DNA of 57,264 bases from JBAXXL01 sp038206725 (GCA_038206725.1 JBBRAO010000019.1:1-57264), one strand, 5' to 3'. Numbered from the stretch's first letter, positions 1 through 8,366 are shown. Program-made: numbers and translations. The notes: a model not told the origin generated them from the sequence alone.

Positions 1-273
1 AATTGTGTCTTCAAGCATTTCAGTACGAATTTCGGAAGAAAATTCGTGAGCGTTTTCCGTTGAAAGCACTTTACCACCAAGGCGCGCCATAGCGGATTCG
101 AAAGAGAATCTTGTACGAGTGGATGGTTTATAAAACAAGGATGCAAGTATGCGGTTGTCATAATCCTTTGTACCACCGCGAGCTAAAATTTTCTTCATAT
201 CCTCTGCACGGTCAAAAATTTCCCAAATCTTTGGAACCGAGAATTGCTGGGATTCTATAATATGTTCAATCAT
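1..273 (-). CDS. aspartate/ornithine carbamoyltransferase, N-terminal part (runs off the window)
   Basis: The 91 visible codons carry the carbamoyl-phosphate binding signature of the carbamoyltransferase family, SLFYKPSTRTRFSFESAM, followed by ARLGG and STENAHEFSS. The serine-rich stretch after STEN and the LEDTI at the window edge resemble aspartate carbamoyltransferases (PyrB) more than ornithine ones, but the carbamate kinase gene 26 bp upstream would also suit an ornithine or other catabolic transcarbamylase. The ATG is preceded by an AGGGAC ribosome-binding sequence. The substrate-specific C-terminal domain lies outside the window, so the substrate cannot be settled here. Confidence 0.8.
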   Translation of the reverse strand, partial: MIEHIIESQQFSVPKIWEIFDRAEDMKKILARGGTKDYDNRILASLFYKPSTRTRFSFESAMARLGGKVLSTENAHEFSSEIRTEMLEDTI

Positions 274-299
274 TTTTTTGTCCCTGAAATATTGATAAT

Positions 300-1241
300 T
301 TACGGATAAATGTGAGTGCCGGACGCGCCTTTCATAGCTTCTTCCAAACACTCGTAGTTGGTGATTAATGCTTTTTTACCGCCATTATGTATAAAACGAA
401 TTACAGATTCAATTTTTGGTTTCATACTACCGGGTGCGAAGTGGTTTTCGTCCATATATTGTTCCAATTCCGCAACGGTTACATTGCGAAGTTCTTTTTG
501 ATCAGGTTTTTTGAAATTCAGGTATGCCGCATCGGCTTCGGTGGAAATCAAGAACAAATCCACATCGAGCATATTTGCTAATAGGGAAGAAGACTTATCT
601 TTATCAATAACAGCTTCCAAACCTTCGATGTTACCGTGCCCGTGGTTCATAACCGGAATACCGCCGCCACCGAGAGCGATTACGATATAACCCATATCAA
701 TTACTTTTTTGATGATGTCAATTTGCAGAACATCTTTAGGTTCCGGCGACGGAACAACGCGACGATAACCTCGAGAGGCATCTTCGATTATATCCCAGCC
801 AAGGTCTCTTCGTTTTTCCTGCGCTTGTTTTTCGGTGTAAAATGGTCCAATTGGTTTTGTAGGAAAAGTAAAAGCCGGATCGTTACGATCAACAGCCACC
901 ATTGTCGGAATAACTGTTATATGTTTTATAATATTCGCTTCCGCTAATTCTATTTCCAATGCTCTTTGCATAATGTAGCCGATTTCGCTTTGGGTTGTAG
1001 CCACACACATATCGAGTGTATGAGTGTAAACTTCGCCCGATGCACGTTCGGAGCGCAATAATGCCGCACCGGCTTGTGGTCCGTTTCCGTGGGTTATAAC
1101 GATATTCCATCCGTCACGGATAAGTGTAATAATTGCTTTTGCGGTTAATCGAGCATTGCCGTACTGTTCTTCAATAGTACCGCGTTGTCCCGCTCGAATT
1201 AAGGAATTTCCTCCAACCGCGATTAATGCTGTTTTTGACAT
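300..1241 (-). CDS. arcC: carbamate kinase
   Basis: Full-length (313 aa, normal for the family) amino-acid-kinase-fold enzyme that interconverts ATP plus carbamate and ADP plus carbamoyl phosphate in the cytoplasm. Visible signatures are AVGGNSLI near the N-terminus, THGNGPQAG around residues 50-58, the glycine-rich ALGGGGIPV near 190 and DKDKSSSLLA near 215. It is followed by a carbamoyltransferase start after 26 bp and preceded by the TPR gene stop after 27 bp, all on one strand. The pairing suggests either carbamoyl phosphate supply for biosynthesis or ATP recovery from a carbamoylated amino acid. No arginine deiminase is in view, so a complete arginine deiminase pathway cannot be claimed. 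Confidence 0.95.
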   Translation of the reverse strand: MSKTALIAVGGNSLIRAGQRGTIEEQYGNARLTAKAIITLIRDGWNIVITHGNGPQAGAALLRSERASGEVYTHTLDMCVATTQSEIGYIMQRALEIELAEANIIKHITVIPTMVAVDRNDPAFTFPTKPIGPFYTEKQAQEKRRDLGWDIIEDASRGYRRVVPSPEPKDVLQIDIIKKVIDMGYIVIALGGGGIPVMNHGHGNIEGLEAVIDKDKSSSLLANMLDVDLFLISTEADAAYLNFKKPDQKELRNVTVAELEQYMDENHFAPGSMKPKIESVIRFIHNGGKKALITNYECLEEAMKGASGTHIYP

Positions 1242-1268
1242 ATATATTCTCTAAAATATTAAAATTAT

Positions 1269-2561
1269 CTACGGTGTAAATGTTAGTGCGACAGAAGCTA
1301 CTATTTTTTCGATTATTGGGTCGTAATATTCCATTTCATCTTCAGGAAATTGGAAATTAATACTAAATAGATGACTTCCATAAGCAATTGCCATATCATA
1401 ACTCATATAGGTTTTACTGCCTTCGGTAAATTGTACCTGAGCTTTTGTAAATTTTTGTGGATAACCACCACGGTATGGTTTGTCTTTTTTTGAACGGAAG
1501 TAATAATGCAAATAATTATCACCACTTTTGGTCAGTTTCTGATCCCACCAAATCATTAGCTCTTGTGGATCTTTAAAGCCCAAAGAGTCTCCTAAATGTA
1601 ATGCTAAGGTAATTGAACCCATCACACTACTTTTCTTTGATTCATTTTCAGGTTTATCGGAAATTACAATGGTTCCATTATCTTCTTTGAAAGACCAAGT
1701 TTCCGGAACTTTTAAAGAAAACATTTTTGGTGTATCGGTGCGTTCAACAAAATTCAATTGCTCTATAGGTATATGAATTACATTAGTTATCGCTTTAAGT
1801 GTTTCTCTATCGCGTTGAGATTCGATAATTCTACCCGCGTCGTTTAGTGCTACCGCCCTGTTGTTAAGTAAATCAAGATTATCGGGTTCCAACTGCAATC
1901 CGGCTGAGTAAGAGTTAACTGCTTCATTATAGTTCTTTTGTTGATAGTAGCAATTTCCCATTCTGTAATAAAGGTCGTAGGTTTTTATACCTAAATCCGC
2001 GGCTTTTTTATAATCAATTATAGCATTTGCCAAATCACCTTTGGCTTTGTATGCATTAGCGCGGTTAAACAAAATTTCAGGATTATTTGGTGACAATTTT
2101 GCGGCTTTATTAAAATCGTCAAAAGCTTTATCATTTTCATTTTGTTCTAAATACCCACTACCCCGATTCAACAAAGCTTCAGCGAATTTTGGGTCTAATT
2201 TAATAGCTTTCGAGAAATCTTCCATAGCGCCGGGTAAATCTCCAATATAGCTTTTTGACAAACCAAGGAAGTTCCAAGCATCAGGAAATTTTGGATTTTT
2301 CTTTACCGTAAATTCGAAATCAATTTTAGCAACATCATAAGCGGATAAATAGAAATATGCAACACCGCGTTGATAATGAGCCTGAATAATGGTACTATCC
2401 TTCGCTAAAACTTTATTAAATAGTTCGACCGCAGTTTGATAGTCGGCTTTTTCTAAAGCGGTCTGTCCCTCGGTTAATAGAACTTTAATCGGTTTATCGG
2501 CTGTAAAAGACGCACTACTAATACTCAAAAATAATATAATTAATAATATTGTTTTTTTCAT
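1269..2561 (-). CDS. secreted TPR protein with a C-terminal PsbP/Mog1-like domain
   Basis: A signal peptide (KKTILLIILFLSISSASFTA) is followed by about six tetratricopeptide repeats to roughly residue 260, with the typical A-x-x-x-F-x-x-A-I-x-x-D-P spacing. Residues 275-430 are different: FSLKVPETWSFKED opens a mixed alpha/beta region that reads like the PsbP/Mog1/DUF1795 type of fold, an assignment by eye only. Probably a periplasmic scaffold. It starts 3 bp after the SPOR-domain gene and leads into arcC, so transcription is likely shared. Confidence 0.7.
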   Translation of the reverse strand: MKKTILLIILFLSISSASFTADKPIKVLLTEGQTALEKADYQTAVELFNKVLAKDSTIIQAHYQRGVAYFYLSAYDVAKIDFEFTVKKNPKFPDAWNFLGLSKSYIGDLPGAMEDFSKAIKLDPKFAEALLNRGSGYLEQNENDKAFDDFNKAAKLSPNNPEILFNRANAYKAKGDLANAIIDYKKAADLGIKTYDLYYRMGNCYYQQKNYNEAVNSYSAGLQLEPDNLDLLNNRAVALNDAGRIIESQRDRETLKAITNVIHIPIEQLNFVERTDTPKMFSLKVPETWSFKEDNGTIVISDKPENESKKSSVMGSITLALHLGDSLGFKDPQELMIWWDQKLTKSGDNYLHYYFRSKKDKPYRGGYPQKFTKAQVQFTEGSKTYMSYDMAIAYGSHLFSINFQFPEDEMEYYDPIIEKIVASVALTFTP

Positions 2562-2564
2562 TTT

Positions 2565-4286
2565 TTATTTCTTATCACAATTATCATACATATCAATATA
2601 TCTCAAATAAACTTTTTCACCCTCGATAGCGAAGTAAACTGCTTTTACCAATTCGGCGCTTCCGATTACGAAAGCCGCATTAATTGATCTGTTTGCCGCT
2701 AATATGGTTTGGTTTTCTTCATCGGTTAGATTAACACCCGAAGATTTTAGAGACGCTACTGTTTCTCCATAAAATTTGTTGTCTTTTGCTAAACTGCTCA
2801 AATAGATATCCAAACCCGGGATATGTTTCAAAGCGCAGTCATACTGAGGTAAAACACCAATAACAGCTGGTTGTCTGCGTACCTTAACCATATCTTGGAA
2901 AAACATTAGAACATTCGATTTGACCTGAGGGTTTTTGTAAACATCTTTTGGCTTGATCATTTTTTCATAATACACTTTATCAATATTTCTATATCGTATA
3001 TATGTGCCATAAGTAGGTTCTATATATTCGTTCAATAATGTTCCGCTTGCTAAGCTGTATTTTTCTAGAGCGTAAAAGATTTTTTTTATTTCGGTATAAA
3101 ATTGGGTATAGGATAAATTTGTTCCCGGAATTTTGCTTTCCATTGTCGGATTTTTTTCTGTTTCAATTGGTGCAACCGATATAGTAGTGCTTTCAGGAAC
3201 ATTTTTTGCAATAAATACGTCGCGTGGAGTAACATTTTTTACTTCAGTATTTTTGTCATCTACGGTTACGGTATAAGTTGTAATTGTGGTGCCTTCGGTA
3301 ATTGCTTTAGACTCAGCTTTTGGTGCTTTTATCATTTCCAAAGTATCAACAGTTGTTGATTTAATCGAGAAAGGGTCGTTACGAGTAATCAATATATCTT
3401 CAGAAATAATTTTACTATCAGGGGAATTAACAACAATTGTTGTCGTTGTTTCGTGAGGCGAAACAATTGTATCTACAGATGTAATTACATCGTAAGTAAC
3501 TACTTGGGGTTCTTCGGAACTTGTAATAATCGATGTTGAAGTCCCACTACTTGGTGTCATTTCGCTAACATCAACGCGATAAACAGTAACTTCTTTCCCC
3601 GTTGTAATATCATAGGTTTTCAACCCTTCATCAGATCTACCTCGTACTATGTAAACGTCAGAAGTGATAACATCATTTGTGGTTTCTGCACCTTTTGTTT
3701 GGAAAGTCGAAGAAGTTACAGTCGAGCTATTGCCTAGCATTGCTTTAGGTAAAGCCAAAGGCAATTTATCTACATCGGGAGGAGCAGGCATAGCAGTTTT
3801 TGGATTTTGTTTCGTATTTGCTAATTTATTATTTTTTTCAGTTATCAATACATCAACAGTTGTTGATTTACTTTTTTTAGCGATAGGTGCCGCAGTAATA
3901 ACATCCACTGTATATGTATCAACCTCGGTATAAGGTTTTTTTTCGGGTTGTTTCTTTATTACAACTATTTGCTCGTTTGGTTCATTGATAACAGCTATCC
4001 ACGAGCTCGAATATCCAGCTTTTGCTAATTTTCTTTGGATTTCTTCGGCACCGGCTTTTGTAGAAGATTTGCCTATACAAACGCGATTTGTATTTCCGGT
4101 GTTTATGGAAACAAGCATTACATTAGCTTCAAAACCCTTTTTAATCATATCGTTAGCCAATTTTTGCGCTGACTGAGCACTTTTAACTGAGCTAATTACT
4201 ACAGTATAATATATATCTTCAGCTTTGGCATTGTTAATAAACAATGTAAATATGATGATACAGCAAAGTAAAAATATTTTTTTCAT
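2565..4286 (-). CDS. SPOR-domain protein with repetitive threonine/valine-rich linker
   Basis: A signal peptide is followed at about residues 27-105 by a SPOR-like domain (YYTVVISSVKSAQSAQKLAND, with two alpha/beta half-repeats), the fold that binds denuded peptidoglycan at septa. Residues about 120-390 are low-complexity and built of irregular repeats around a VDVIT/YDVIT/VDTL core, which could form extended beta structure. The last 170 residues are a helical domain (from about TQFYTEIKKIF) that I do not recognise. It is the first gene of a four-gene minus-strand run. Cell-envelope role inferred from the SPOR domain only. Confidence 0.65.
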   Translation of the reverse strand: MKKIFLLCCIIIFTLFINNAKAEDIYYTVVISSVKSAQSAQKLANDMIKKGFEANVMLVSINTGNTNRVCIGKSSTKAGAEEIQRKLAKAGYSSSWIAVINEPNEQIVVIKKQPEKKPYTEVDTYTVDVITAAPIAKKSKSTTVDVLITEKNNKLANTKQNPKTAMPAPPDVDKLPLALPKAMLGNSSTVTSSTFQTKGAETTNDVITSDVYIVRGRSDEGLKTYDITTGKEVTVYRVDVSEMTPSSGTSTSIITSSEEPQVVTYDVITSVDTIVSPHETTTTIVVNSPDSKIISEDILITRNDPFSIKSTTVDTLEMIKAPKAESKAITEGTTITTYTVTVDDKNTEVKNVTPRDVFIAKNVPESTTISVAPIETEKNPTMESKIPGTNLSYTQFYTEIKKIFYALEKYSLASGTLLNEYIEPTYGTYIRYRNIDKVYYEKMIKPKDVYKNPQVKSNVLMFFQDMVKVRRQPAVIGVLPQYDCALKHIPGLDIYLSSLAKDNKFYGETVASLKSSGVNLTDEENQTILAANRSINAAFVIGSAELVKAVYFAIEGEKVYLRYIDMYDNCDKK

Positions 4287-4325
4287 AAAAATCCATTTTT
4301 TTCATTTAATACAATTTTGACGAAG

Positions 4326-4357
4326 CAAATATAATTTATTTGACAAAACTACACAAT
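4326..4357 (-). promoter_or_regulatory. promoter for the SPOR-TPR-arcC operon
   Basis: Reading on the minus strand, ATTG (4354-4357) lies 20 nt upstream of TATATTTG (4326-4333), matching the Bacteroidota -33/-7 form TTTG-N19-21-TAnnTTTG. It sits about 40 bp upstream of the SPOR gene start. Confidence 0.5.
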
Positions 4358-4362
4358 GTTTT

Positions 4363-4391
4363 ATTGAATATAATTTTTCTTATTATATTTG
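4363..4391 (+). promoter_or_regulatory. promoter for the isocitrate dehydrogenase-family gene
   Basis: ATTG (4363-4366), a 17-nt spacer and TATATTTG (4384-4391) precede the ATG at 4431 by 39 bp. It is divergent from, and almost back to back with, the minus-strand promoter at 4326-4357. Confidence 0.45.
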
Positions 4392-4430
4392 CTGCTTAAC
4401 TTTTTGTCAATTTCAAAATAATGGTGATGT

Positions 4431-5552
4431 ATGCCTAAATATCGTATAGCTTGGCTGCCGGGCGATGGAGTGGGAACTGAAGTCCTAGAAGCCGCGAGAA
4501 TAGTATTAGACAAATTAGAATTTGATGCTGAATATCCACACGGTGATATCGGCTGGGAATTTTGGTGTAAAGAAGCGGATCCGCTTCCGCCAAGAACAAT
4601 AGAACTTTTAAAAAATGTTGACGCCGCAATGTTCGGCGCTATAACGTCGAAACCTATATGGACATCGGAAAGCGAATTAATTCCTGAATTGCAAGGCAAA
4701 GGTTTAATTTACAGAAGTCCTATCGTTCGTATGCGACAACAATTCAATTTATATAATTGTTTGCGCCCTACGAAAGCCTATAAAGGAAATGCGCTTAATT
4801 TTAGCGATGATATTGATATAGTGATGTTTCGCGAAAATACTGAAGATTTATATTGTGGTGTGGAATTTCCAACTGTACCAAAAGAATTATCCGACGTATT
4901 ATCGAAATTGAGTAAACCTTTTAAGGCTTTTGCCGGTTTGGAATCGGACGAATATGCTATATCCTGCAAAATAAACACTAAAAAAGGCTCTGAAAAAATT
5001 ATACGCGCCGCTTTTGAATTTGCCCGTGCGCACAACCGCAAAAGAGTGACAGTAGTACATAAATCAAATGTTATTCGCGCAACAGACGGATTATTTTATT
5101 CTGTAGCTCGCAATGTTGTTGCACCTGATTATCCTGAAATCGAATTCGACGAAGGAAATGTTGACGCGATGACTATGTGGCTTTTGAAAAACCCTGAACG
5201 ATATGATGTATTGGTAGCTCCGAACCTATACGGCGATATTATCTCCGACCTATGCGCGCAGATGGTAGGCGGTTTAGGTTTTGCTTGCTCCGGCAACATC
5301 GGCGATAAATTGGCTGTATTCGAACCTACACACGGCAGTGCTCCAAAATACGCCGGTATGTATAAGGTTAATCCAATTGCAACTTTACTTTCTGCAAAAA
5401 TGATGCTTGAATGGTTGGGTGAAACCGAAAAAGCCGTGAGATTGGAAAAAGCGATTGCCGATGTAATAGCTGAAGGTATTGTTCTTACGTATGATATGGG
5501 TGGAAATGCGACAACATTGGAAATGGCCGATGCCGTTGCCGCAAAATTGTAA
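4431..5552 (+). CDS. isocitrate/isopropylmalate dehydrogenase family protein, probably NADP-dependent
   Basis: Full-length 373-residue beta-decarboxylating dehydrogenase. Family landmarks are WLPGDGVGTEV at the N-terminus, MRQQFNLYNCLRPTKAY (substrate arginines), MFRENTEDLY, KSNVIRATDG (catalytic lysine region) and the metal-binding APNLYGDIISD. The cofactor loop HGSAPKYAGMYKVNP has the lysine-tyrosine and KVNP found in NADP-linked isocitrate dehydrogenase (E. coli Icd K344, Y345), whereas NAD enzymes usually have APD here. The serine-x-asparagine of isocitrate dehydrogenases is SPI in this protein (RSPIVRMRQ), so isocitrate specificity is likely but not certain. Two other ATGs just upstream (4421, 4427) are out of frame. 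Confidence 0.8.
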   Translation: MPKYRIAWLPGDGVGTEVLEAARIVLDKLEFDAEYPHGDIGWEFWCKEADPLPPRTIELLKNVDAAMFGAITSKPIWTSESELIPELQGKGLIYRSPIVRMRQQFNLYNCLRPTKAYKGNALNFSDDIDIVMFRENTEDLYCGVEFPTVPKELSDVLSKLSKPFKAFAGLESDEYAISCKINTKKGSEKIIRAAFEFARAHNRKRVTVVHKSNVIRATDGLFYSVARNVVAPDYPEIEFDEGNVDAMTMWLLKNPERYDVLVAPNLYGDIISDLCAQMVGGLGFACSGNIGDKLAVFEPTHGSAPKYAGMYKVNPIATLLSAKMMLEWLGETEKAVRLEKAIADVIAEGIVLTYDMGGNATTLEMADAVAAKL

Positions 5553-5587
5553 TATAATGATTGGTTAATTGGTCAAAACATTTTTTT

Positions 5588-5619
5588 AAGGTGGGTTTCT
5601 GACCTGCCTTAATTTTTTT
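5588..5619 (+). terminator. intrinsic terminator after the dehydrogenase gene
   Basis: AAGGTGGG pairs with CCTGCCTT (8 bp with two wobbles) across a 7-nt loop, followed by a seven-T run. Confidence 0.6.
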
Positions 5620-5736
5620 CGGAGCCAAAATAAGTGACAAAAACGGATAATTTGCAATAAAAAAAGCAGAAAATCCATCAATTTTGGGGATTTGAGCATT
5701 TAATTGCAGAAAAATTGAAAAAAAGTAATTTTAAAT

Positions 5737-5767
5737 TTTGTAGAATAAACTTTTTACTTTAATTTTG
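5737..5767 (+). promoter_or_regulatory. promoter of rpsD
   Basis: TTTG (5737-5740), exactly 19 nt, then TAATTTTG (5760-5767): a full match to the Bacteroidota TTTG-N19-TAnnTTTG consensus, 70 bp upstream of the rpsD ATG. Confidence 0.65.
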
Positions 5768-5837
5768 TATTCTTATATTTTGAAAAATATGAAATTTTAA
5801 TAGAAAATAATAAAAATAATAATTAACGGCAAAGGTT

Positions 5838-6440
5838 ATGAACTATACTGGTCCAAAAGTAAGATTATCAAGAAAAACTAATATTATAATTACCCCGAAA
5901 GCGGGCAAAGTAATGCAAAAGAAGCCATATCCACCCGGAGTACACGGCCAAACCAAGCGTAAAGGAAAAACTTCCGACTACGGTCGCCAGTTGATGGAAA
6001 AGCAACGTTTGCGTTTACAATATAATATTTCAGAAAAACAAATGGGTAAATCATACACTAAAGCCGCTCATATGTTGGGTAACACAGGTGACATTTTAGT
6101 GCAATTGTTGGAAACTCGTTTAGACGCTTTTGTTTATCGCGCAGGTTTCGCTCCAACTATATATGCCGCCCGTCAATTTGTAAACCACGGACACTTTAGA
6201 GTAAATGGGAAAAAAATGGATATTCCTTCATATCACGTAAATGTGAACGATGTAGTAACATTGAAAGAAAGAAGCCGCAATATTCCTATCTTCGTTGAAG
6301 CGATACGCAATATCCACGCTCCTGAATATATCGAAGTTACGAAAAACGATTTTTCAGCAAAATTGGCTTATATACCTTCACGCGATGAAGTTCAAGTAGT
6401 ATGCGAAGTCCCATTGGTAGTTGAGTTTTACTCACGTTAA
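5838..6440 (+). CDS. rpsD: 30S ribosomal protein S4
   Basis: 200-residue primary 16S-binding protein of the small subunit, full length. The N-terminal domain lacks the zinc-binding cysteines (the C-minus form), and the S4 RNA-binding domain is visible around residues 95-160 (LETRLDAFVYRAGFAPT, ARQFVNHGHFRVNGKK). Here it stands alone with its own promoter and terminator rather than inside the usual S13-S11-S4-rpoA operon. An AAAGG ribosome-binding sequence lies just before the ATG. Confidence 0.97.
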   Translation: MNYTGPKVRLSRKTNIIITPKAGKVMQKKPYPPGVHGQTKRKGKTSDYGRQLMEKQRLRLQYNISEKQMGKSYTKAAHMLGNTGDILVQLLETRLDAFVYRAGFAPTIYAARQFVNHGHFRVNGKKMDIPSYHVNVNDVVTLKERSRNIPIFVEAIRNIHAPEYIEVTKNDFSAKLAYIPSRDEVQVVCEVPLVVEFYSR

Positions 6441-6468
6441 TACAACGCGTGTAAAAGAATATTTTACA

Positions 6469-6502
6469 AAGCTGTTTCTTGCAAAAGAGACAGCTTTTTT
6501 TT
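6469..6502 (+). terminator. intrinsic terminator of rpsD
   Basis: AAAGCTGTTTCTT and AGAGACAGCTTT form an 11-12 bp stem with one or two wobbles, followed by a run of eight T. Confidence 0.75.
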
Positions 6503-6553
6503 AGTGGTGAATTTTTGAAAATAGACGGGTGGAAGCCGCCTGATTTCTTTGGG

Positions 6554-6872
6554 CTATTGAGCGAGTTTTCGTTTTACCTCGCGAATACCTTCTTTGCGAA
6601 CTGACAAGTATTCCTTGTGATTAGCTTCAAAAACAAGTTTACCGTTCTGAATAAATGTTTTGAATATGTAAGCTGATATTTTGCTGAGTTGTTTGAAAAA
6701 GTTCAGACATTTGAGGTTGTGTCAACCAAATTGTCTCATCTTGCAATCGTGTTTGAATACTGACTTTACCTACGTCGGTTTTATATAGAAGAAATTCAGT
6801 TAATGAATCAATTGGGAATTCTACTATTGGCTTTGAACTGAAATTTGATGATTTGGGATTCTTTCCAACCAA
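6554..6872 (-). pseudogene. RhuM-family protein remnant (truncated, frameshifted)
   Basis: The first frame (6639-6872, TTG-initiated as an open frame) reads FLLYKTDVGK..DETIWLTQPQMSELFQTTQQNISLHIQNIYSER, the conserved N-terminus of RhuM-like proteins. It stops at 6639-6641. One base over, the similarity continues as GKLVFEANHKEYL and VRKEGIREVKRKL up to a TAG at 6554-6556, so a frameshift splits the gene. The YNLD-containing core and the rest of the family domain are absent. RhuM genes are accessory and often horizontally transferred. Not expected to be functional. Confidence 0.7.
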
Positions 6873-8072
6873 AAAATAAACCTTATAATATTATATTTAA
6901 ATAATATCTAATCCCTTTTATTTCTTATTTGAAGTAATACTTTCTATGTAAATTCTATAATATTCTACGAAGTTTTTACATATTAATCATCTAATGATTT
7001 CAACAATACAAAAATAATCAAAAACATTTAGAAGTACTAAAAATATGTTAATAATTAGCAAAATACTTCAAACACCATACAATAAATTTATAATTCATTT
7101 GTCTCGCAATAAATAGGAATTATTACAAATTTTGTAGAGGTGTCAAATGAAAAAAGTTATACTGTTTGCGTTAATCTTCGTATGAGCAAACCAGTTCGCA
7201 TTTTCGTGGGTGAAAGGAGGCTTAGGCAACGGATATATGATTTTCAATCCCGAAAACGATAAGGATTTAGTTACAACCGATACAAACAATATTTATTTTC
7301 TCAATACAACAACCAACAAATATGACAAGACTATTGCTAACATAAACAGACTGTATAGAAAAATTGTTTTTTCCGACGACGGAACAAAGATGTTTAACGT
7401 ATATGCAGGTGGAATAGAAGTGTTTGATTATCCGGCATTGAATTTAATAAAATCAGTACATTACGAAAATGGAGAAATCTTGAACATCCTTGACGCTAAG
7501 TACGACGACAATCATCTAACAATTTTAGCAAAGGATAGAATTTGTTGGTACGCCGATGATGCCGATGCGGTTACAACATCAACTATTCCCGGATTGAGCG
7601 ACAAATTAAAAGCAATAGAGCTTTCTCCAAAGGGAGATTACGCCTTGCTTTATACTCGGTATGTTTCAAAAGGAAGTAAGGATACATTTTTGGTTATGAA
7701 TGTTTATTCAAAGGAAATAAAATACAAATTCATACATCATACTTGGGCGGCTCCATTTGAAATTCATTTCTTTGGATTGCATAAACGCCTGACCTATAGT
7801 TATGATAACGGCAACAGCCCACTATTCACAACTTTTTAAGCGGTATAAACTTAGAAAACGGAGTTGAGAAAGAATTGATAGGAATGTATAGAGCATTTAT
7901 GCACCCTACCGAAAATGGGTATTTTTCGGCACGTGAACCATATTACTATTATACCGGTTTGCCGAGCGAATTAATTGTAGGAGTTAAGGATAACTATGCC
8001 ATAAATTCAACTTTAGAGATTTTTCCTAATCCTGCGGGTGATTTTATAACGATAACGCTTAGTGGCATTAAT

Positions 8073-8090
8073 CCCACACTTAAGCGTGGG
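8073..8090. repeat. palindrome inside a sorting-domain coding sequence
   Basis: CCCACaCTTAAGcGTGGG, an 18-bp near-perfect palindrome with one mismatch pair. It encodes roughly the extra residues NPTLKRGV between TLSGI and DKVLIYN, a place where sorting domains usually have a short turn. Confidence 0.6.
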
Positions 8091-8145
8091 GTTGATAAAG
8101 TCCTCATTTACAACACACTCTGCGAACTTGCGTTGACTGAATCAA

Positions 8146-8176
8146 TTCATCCGATGACTGCCAGTCATCGGATGAA
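8146..8176. repeat. 31-bp palindrome inside a sorting-domain coding sequence
   Basis: Two perfect 15-bp arms (TTCATCCGATGACTG and its complement) around a single base. It encodes the residues between ESI and MNIESLPKG. Its core CATCCGATGAC is shared with the intergenic palindrome at 8552-8585. Confidence 0.8.
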
Positions 8177-8256
8177 TATAGAAAGTTTGCCAAAAGGGAT
8201 GTATTTTGTGAAAGTGGGTGGTGAAACGGCGAAGTTTGTGAAATTATAGGTATTTA

Positions 8257-8282
8257 TGTTCCCAAGCAGGAGCTTGGGAACA
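8257..8282. repeat. palindrome, arms TGTTCCCAAGC
   Basis: Perfect 11-bp arms around AGGA, immediately after the stop of the broken T9SS gene. It could act as a terminator hairpin, but no T run follows. Confidence 0.75.
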
Positions 8283-8302
8283 AGATAAGAAATTCTTATT
8301 CT

Positions 8303-8315
8303 GCCCCTTCGGGGC
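8303..8315. repeat. short hairpin GCCCC-TTC-GGGGC
   Basis: Perfect 5-bp GC arms closed by a TTC loop (a C-TTCG-G type hairpin). The same loop with different arms recurs at 8367-8381 and, on the other strand, at 53384-53398. Confidence 0.6.
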
Positions 8316-8334
8316 TGTTGGAAAATCATCCTTA

Positions 8335-8355
8335 ACCACGGGTTCCACCCGTGGT
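8335..8355. repeat. palindrome, arms ACCACGGGT
   Basis: Perfect 9-bp arms around TCC. Confidence 0.7.
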
Positions 8356-8366
8356 AATTGAAGTTG

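Larger units (their letters stand above)
7147..8249 (+). pseudogene. T9SS-secreted protein gene broken by an in-frame stop and a frameshift
   Basis: The natural start is the ATG at 7147 (MKKVILFALIFV). An in-frame TGA at 7183-7185 interrupts the signal peptide where a tryptophan codon would fit, and the frame then reads on from ANQFAFSW to 7839. A T5 run at 7833-7837 shifts the frame: adding one T joins ..SPLFTTF to LSGINLENGVEKELIGMYRAF, which continues to 8249. The N-terminal 200 residues are beta-rich and propeller-like. The end is a sorting domain (LEIFPNPAGDFITITL, then LPKGMYFVKVGG). Two palindromes (8073-8090, 8146-8176) lie inside the sorting-domain coding sequence. Two lesions argue for a pseudogene, but sequencing error in the T run cannot be excluded. 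Confidence 0.75.

Noticed and set aside
7183..7185. Recoding of TGA as tryptophan, suggested by the stops at 7183 and 56785
   Set aside because: Well-preserved genes use TGA as the natural stop (rel 13409, PAS protein 40093, methyltransferase 11377) and TGG for tryptophan, so a genome-wide recoding is excluded.
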